Shown here one piece after another: positions 60,294 to 64,000 of a stretch of DNA of 64,000 nucleotides. The translations under genes were made by a program, and so were the position numbers. Position 1 is the stretch's first letter. The number at the start of each line of letters is the position of its first letter. The notes beneath the pieces are model-generated. The model saw nothing but the letters and a program-made list of their open reading frames with translations, was not told the origin of the DNA and searched no databases. Source of the DNA: Actinomadura terrae (lineage in GTDB: Bacteria > Actinomycetota > Actinomycetes > Streptosporangiales > Streptosporangiaceae); contig NZ_JAICDG010000002.1 in the NCBI RefSeq assembly GCF_022751215.1, forward strand, positions 868,001 to 932,000, written 5' to 3'.

Positions 60294-60764
60294 ATGGCGA
60301 CCCCGGAGCGCGAGCGGATGGCGAACGAACTCCAGATGGAGACGCAGCGCGGCACGATGTTCACGGTTCTGCTGCATCACGCCACCGCGAGCAAGGCGGG
60401 CATGAACGTCACCGACGCGCAGTGCGTGAACGCGCTGTCGCTGGACGGCCCGCAGACCCCGGGGCAGCTCGCCCAGCTCATGGGCATCACCACCGGCGGC
60501 GCCATCACCGCCGTGATCGACCGGCTGGAGAAGGCCGGATACGTCCGGCGCACCCGCGACCCCGACGACCGCCGCCGCGTGATCGTCGAGCTGGTCGAGG
60601 AGAACCTCGCCCGCTTCGGCCGCTACTTCGCGCCGATCGGCCGCCACTTCCAGGAGCGGCTGGAAGGCTTCACCGACGAGCAGATCGCGTTCCTGCTCGC
60701 CTGGATGCGTGACAACAACGCCACGATGCCGAAGATCATCGAGGAGATTCGCAACCTCCCCTGA
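60294..60764 (+). CDS. MarR-family transcriptional regulator
   Basis: A 156-residue winged-helix regulator. The DNA-binding core is TPGQLAQLMGITTGGAITAVIDRLEKAGYVRRTRDPDDRRRVIVEL (about residues 56-101), with the DxRR wing motif complete, flanked by helices that form the dimer. The family usually responds to small phenolic or oxidant ligands. GAGGTGAAGG precedes the ATG. Two inverted repeats with common arms lie directly upstream, which points to autorepression, and possibly to control of the divergent membrane protein gene. A strong terminator follows. Confidence 0.92.
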   Translation: MATPERERMANELQMETQRGTMFTVLLHHATASKAGMNVTDAQCVNALSLDGPQTPGQLAQLMGITTGGAITAVIDRLEKAGYVRRTRDPDDRRRVIVELVEENLARFGRYFAPIGRHFQERLEGFTDEQIAFLLAWMRDNNATMPKIIEEIRNLP

Positions 60765-60780
60765 CCCGGCACGGCATGTG

Positions 60781-60829
60781 TCCGGGGACGGTCGCGGCGG
60801 TCCCCCCGGCCGCGACGGCCGTCCCCGGA
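60781..60829 (+). terminator. Long hairpin terminator after the marR-type gene
   Basis: Outer stem TCCGGGGACGG with CCGTCCCCGGA and inner stem TCGCGGC with GCCGCGA; three bulged bases separate them on the right arm. Confidence 0.75.
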
Positions 60830-61032
60830 GTCTCCGCCTCGGGTGCGATGTCCGTCCCCGGGTGCGCGCCTGTGGGGCGGCAGCGCACCCGGCCAGCCCC
60901 TTTAGCGGACAAAACGCCGAGATGGTGACACTAGAGACCTGACCGGGATGCGAACCGTCACACCCCACCGCCGGGTGACCTCCGTCACAGCCCGTGTGCC
61001 GGGACGATCCGTCCACCTGCGAGACTGCAACC

Positions 61033-61404
61033 ATGACCGACTCGTCACGCGCAGCGTTCGGGCTCGTCGCGCTCATGGGCGGGATGGGCGCGGCGCACCT
61101 GCTCGTCCCGCGCCCGTTCGACACGCTGGTGCCGAGTCGGCTTCCCGGACGCCCGCGATTCTGGACGCTCGCCAGTGGCGCTTCCGAACTCGTCTGCGCC
61201 GCCGCCGTCGCCCATCCCCGCACCCGCAGGGCGGGCGCGCTCGCGACGGCGTGGCTGCTGGTGGCGGTCTTCCCCGCGAACCTCAAGATGGCGCGCGACT
61301 GGCGGACCCGGTCCTCGCTCCTGCGAGCCGCCGCCTACGGCCGCCTCCCGCTCCAGGTGCCCTTGATCGCCTGGGCACTCCGCGTGGCGCGCGAGGCCGA
61401 GTGA
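61033..61404 (+). CDS. Small DoxX-like membrane protein
   Basis: A 123-residue membrane protein with about three to four helices: AAFGLVALMGGMGAAHLLVPRPFDTLVP near the N-terminus, then FWTLASGASELVCAAAVA, ALATAWLLVAVFPANLKMARDW and LQVPLIAWALRVA. The order of helices and the NLKMARDW segment resemble small DoxX-family proteins of actinomycetes, most without known activity. The ATG lies close to GAGACT, so the transcript may be nearly leaderless. No operon partner. Confidence 0.75.
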   Translation: MTDSSRAAFGLVALMGGMGAAHLLVPRPFDTLVPSRLPGRPRFWTLASGASELVCAAAVAHPRTRRAGALATAWLLVAVFPANLKMARDWRTRSSLLRAAAYGRLPLQVPLIAWALRVAREAE

Positions 61405-61510
61405 CCCTGATGCCTGACAGAACCTGCCCTCGCCGTAACCTGACGGCGCAGACGGCGTGATCGCGGCCGGAACGGGCGCCGTATCCGGTGTGACGACCCG
61501 CCGCGCTTGC

Positions 61511-61530
61511 CCGGAATGAGATCATTCCGG
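61511..61530. promoter_or_regulatory. Palindrome CCGGAATGA-GA-TCATTCCGG upstream of a kinase gene
   Basis: Nine-base arms pair exactly around two bases. It lies 25 bases before the kinase start and could be an operator or part of the promoter. Confidence 0.6.
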
Positions 61531-61555
61531 CCATGCGTGGAACACGAACGGGTCG

Positions 61556-63199
61556 GTGACGGTGGAGCCGCTGCGTCCTGAAGATCCGTCCACTATCGGC
61601 GGTTACCCCTTGCTCGCCCGGCTCGGCGCGGGCGGCATGGGGCAGGTGTACCTGGGGTTGACCGGGGGCGGACGGCATATCGCGCTCAAGGTCATCCGCG
61701 AGGACTTCGAGGGGCCGCAGGCGCTGGCCCGGTTCCGGCGCGAGGTCCAGACGGCCGAGCGGGTGCGCAGCCGGTCGGCGGCGGCGATGGTCAGCGCCGG
61801 GCTCGACACGCCGCCGTACTGGCTGGCCACCGAGTACGTGCCGGGGCCGACGCTCAGGCAGGCCGTCGCCGAGCACGGTCCGATACCCCCTGACACATGC
61901 CTGCGGCTGCTCGGCGCGCTCGCGACCGGGCTGCTGGAGATCCACCGGCAGGGCGTCCAGCACCGCGACCTCAAACCGGGCAACGTGATCCTGGCGCCGG
62001 ACGGACCGCGCCTCATCGACTTCGGCATCGCGCGCGGCGAGGACCAGACGCAGATCACCCAGACCGGCGTGTGGAACGGTACGCCGGGATATGTCGCGCC
62101 CGAGGTCGTCCGCGAGCAGGAGCCCGTCCCCGCGTCGGACGTGTTCTCGCTGGCGGGCACCATCGCCTACGCCGCCACCGGGCGTCCGCCGTTCGGCGGC
62201 GGGCGGATCGAGGCGATCCTGCACCGGACGTTGAGTGGCGACATCGACCTGGACGGCGCCGACCCGCGCGTCGCCGAACTCGTGGCGCTGTGCGCCGCGA
62301 AGGACCCGGCCGACCGCGCCACCCTCGAACGGTTGCTCCAGCTCACCGCGCCCTACGGCACCCTCGCCACCGACCCCGCGTACCGGCGGCTGGTGGGCGT
62401 GCTACCGCCGCTACCCTCTGGCGTGCCGGAGGCGGTCACGCTCGGGCTCGTTCCGCCCGGCCACACACGGGTGTCCGGCGGGCTGCTGAGTCATTCCCGC
62501 GCCGTCATCATCTCGGCGGTCGCGGCGGTGGTCGCGGTCGTGCTGGCGGGTTCGCTCGCGGCGCGTTTCCTGATGGACGGCGGGGACTCCGGAACCGGCG
62601 CGGGCGGCCCGCCCAGCGGGTCGCCGGAGCAGCGCCGGGGAGCGAGCACCCCGGCGGCGAAGGGCGGCACGTCAACCGCGCCGAACGGGACGGGCGCGAC
62701 GGGTGCGACGGGTGCGACACGGTCGCCGGGTGGTCCTCCGCCGGACGTGATCCTCCTGAAGGAGCCGACCGACGAGTTCGACGCGGTCCGGTGGACGAAG
62801 GCCAACTTCCAGTGCCAGCCTGCCGTCCGTCCCGAGGACATGCGGTACTCGAACGACCTCCAGACGTCCGCGCCGCGCCAACCGTACGCCGCGCCCACCG
62901 TGGACCTCAGCATGCGGTTCAAGTACGCGCGGCCGTCCGGCTACTACGTGGCCGCCGAGATCCGCCCGCCCGCCGAGCAGCAGGGGAACGGCGTTACCGG
63001 AGTCGTCAGGAGCAAACCGCACCTGTACCCGAAGGGGGACGGTGACCTGACGCTCCACTATCCGGCCGATTTCAAGTGGCAGGGTTCCGGTAGCGAGGCG
63101 TATCCGCTGATGAAGGGCGACTGGACGGTCATCTGGTTGCACGTCCGCTCCAACGGCGACGCTTACTACCTGGGCTGCGACGGCTTCCCCGTACGCTGA
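61556..63199 (+). CDS. Membrane Ser/Thr protein kinase with external sensor-like domain
   Basis: A 547-residue Hanks-type kinase. The kinase domain has ARLGAGGMGQVYLG (21-34), ATP lysine in IALK (K45), HRDLKPGN (136-143), DFG (155-157), GTPGYVAPE (174-183) and a full C-lobe to about 265. One helix at about 316-338 (AVIISAVAAVVAVVLAGSLAARF) leads through a Gly/Thr/Ala-rich linker containing GATGATGAT to an external domain of about 150 residues with two cysteines (FQCQPA ... YLGCDGF), probably a ligand-sensing beta-rich fold. GTG start. Its 3' end overlaps the convergent MFS gene by 71 bases. Unlike the kinase near 3.3 kb it has a folded external domain. Confidence 0.9.
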   Translation: MTVEPLRPEDPSTIGGYPLLARLGAGGMGQVYLGLTGGGRHIALKVIREDFEGPQALARFRREVQTAERVRSRSAAAMVSAGLDTPPYWLATEYVPGPTLRQAVAEHGPIPPDTCLRLLGALATGLLEIHRQGVQHRDLKPGNVILAPDGPRLIDFGIARGEDQTQITQTGVWNGTPGYVAPEVVREQEPVPASDVFSLAGTIAYAATGRPPFGGGRIEAILHRTLSGDIDLDGADPRVAELVALCAAKDPADRATLERLLQLTAPYGTLATDPAYRRLVGVLPPLPSGVPEAVTLGLVPPGHTRVSGGLLSHSRAVIISAVAAVVAVVLAGSLAARFLMDGGDSGTGAGGPPSGSPEQRRGASTPAAKGGTSTAPNGTGATGATGATRSPGGPPPDVILLKEPTDEFDAVRWTKANFQCQPAVRPEDMRYSNDLQTSAPRQPYAAPTVDLSMRFKYARPSGYYVAAEIRPPAEQQGNGVTGVVRSKPHLYPKGDGDLTLHYPADFKWQGSGSEAYPLMKGDWTVIWLHVRSNGDAYYLGCDGFPVR

Positions 63200-64000
63200 C
63201 CGCTGCGCGCTGCTCCCCGGGCATGCGGACGGCGGCCAGCAGGGCGACGGCGAGCAGGGCCAGGACGTACAGGCTCGTCCCGTCCCAGTGCCCGTTGTCG
63301 TAGGCGTAGCCCCCGGTGGTCCCGCCGATGCTGCTGCCGAGGTAGTAGGCGAACAGGTACAGGGCGGACGCCTGCGCGCGGGCGGACGCGGCGCGCCGTC
63401 CGATCCAGCCGCTCGCCACGGCGTGCGTCGCGAAGAACCCGACGGTGAAGACCAGCAGCCCGGCGCCGACGACCGGCAGGACGGGCGGCACCATCAGCGC
63501 CAGCCCCAGGGCCGCCAGCAGCAGCGCGCCGACCAGCACCTTGCGGCGTCCGGCCCGGTCGGCGAGGTGGCCCGCGCGGGCGGAGGCGACCGAGCCCGCG
63601 AGGTTCGTCACCGCGATCAGGCTCGCCACCGCCTGCGGGAGATGGAACGGTCCATCAAGGAGCCGGTAGGTAAGGAAGTTGTAGACGGTGACGAACCCGG
63701 CCATCGCGGTCATCGCGATCAGATACAGGCGCCGCAACCCGGGATCGGACAGGTGGGCGAGCAGCGGCCGGTACCCCACACGCGACCGGCGGAAAAAGCG
63801 CGACTGCGGAAGCAGCAACCAGAACGCGACCGTGAAAGCCACCGCGAGCACACCGGTGACGGCGAGCGCCCAACGCCATCCGGCGAAGCCCGCCACGACC
63901 CCGGGGACGAGGCGTCCGAGCACCCCGCCGATGCCGGTCCCGGCGACGTAGCGGCCCATCGCGCCGCCGAGGTGCGCGCCGTCCACCTCCTCGGCGAGGT
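63129..64000 (-). CDS. MFS transporter, 3' part (5' end beyond the window)
   Basis: The visible 290 residues cover about the last eight helices of a major facilitator superfamily exporter, starting within GGAMGRYVAGTGIGGVLGRLVPGVVAGFAGWRWALAVTGVLAV (helices four and five region). Later features are AGHLADRAGRRKVLVGALLL, the second-half loop signature, and ALYLFAYYLGSSIGGTTGGYAYDNGHWDGT, which is typical of the YnfM-like branch of drug/metabolite exporters. The gene continues past position 64000. The 3' end overlaps the kinase gene on the other strand. Confidence 0.88.
   Translation of the reverse strand, partial: LAEEVDGAHLGGAMGRYVAGTGIGGVLGRLVPGVVAGFAGWRWALAVTGVLAVAFTVAFWLLLPQSRFFRRSRVGYRPLLAHLSDPGLRRLYLIAMTAMAGFVTVYNFLTYRLLDGPFHLPQAVASLIAVTNLAGSVASARAGHLADRAGRRKVLVGALLLAALGLALMVPPVLPVVGAGLLVFTVGFFATHAVASGWIGRRAASARAQASALYLFAYYLGSSIGGTTGGYAYDNGHWDGTSLYVLALLAVALLAAVRMPGEQRAAVSVRGSRRSPGSKRRRWSGRATR

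Overview
The window is high-GC actinobacterial DNA, most likely from an Actinomadura-like member of the Thermomonosporaceae. This is inferred from gene content and style, not from a search. The clues are a 1.6-kDa-class long NAD-dependent glutamate dehydrogenase of about 1,630 residues, the ftsE-ftsX-smpB-ssrA neighbourhood, a tmRNA tag ending EFALAA, many GTG/TTG starts, -10 boxes of TAGCGT/TAACGT type placed for leaderless transcripts, an AftD-like arabinofuranosyltransferase next to a DUF2613 peptide, PASTA-less Ser/Thr kinases and lipoprotein families typical of filamentous actinomycetes. I see no phage, transposon, CRISPR array or ordinary tRNA gene.

Layout. 0-5 kb: acetoacetyl-CoA ligase, a minus-strand protein made of three helix-turn-helix-like units, and a membrane Ser/Thr kinase. 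5-15 kb: the giant glutamate dehydrogenase flanked by three gene-free islands of degenerate tandem repeats (about 65 bp, about 260-310 bp plus an 18-bp array, and 27 bp units), then a lipoprotein gene. 14.7-23 kb: translation rescue and division block: prfB (minus), a second lipoprotein of the same family, a small zinc-ribbon membrane protein (minus), ftsE, ftsX, smpB, a penicillin-binding-protein homologue that has lost all three catalytic motifs, and ssrA (tmRNA) followed by an unusually good U-tract terminator. 23-29 kb: an EF-hand protein, a decapitated TetR gene, and a minus-strand cluster of a tryptophan-rich small peptide, amidase, aminotransferase, tryptophan 2,3-dioxygenase and a carboxymuconolactone-decarboxylase-like protein. 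29-34 kb: a frameshifted TerB-like remnant, a DUF4360 secreted protein, and a LysR gene divergent from a membrane protein/multicopper oxidase pair. 34-41 kb: a LacI regulator, a cupin and a complete Dpp/Opp-type ABC importer, with two TCTAAT-N2-ATTAGA palindromes between cupin and importer.

41-46 kb: an F420-dependent-reductase-like gene, a Crp/Fnr regulator, and the most striking pair of the window: a class III nucleotide-cyclase-like protein whose C-terminus carries a short motif (TISGD..QAAIGN.V.GD) that recurs at the N-terminus of the next protein, a large STAND-like protein with degenerate P-loop, helical repeats and a C-terminal membrane helix. The shared motif resembles the RHIM/BASS amyloid signalling motifs that connect bacterial NLR-type sensors with their effectors; here I propose a cyclase-type output. 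46-60 kb: SDR, EI24-like protein, Pro-rich membrane protein, then a cell-wall glycan block (GT-C-like membrane protein, DUF2613 peptide, GT2, GT4, AftD, acyltransferase, DUF3068). 60-64 kb: a MarR regulator with two inverted repeats, a small membrane protein, a second Ser/Thr kinase and the 3' part of an MFS transporter gene cut by the window end.

All family assignments rest on motifs read by eye; no database search was run.
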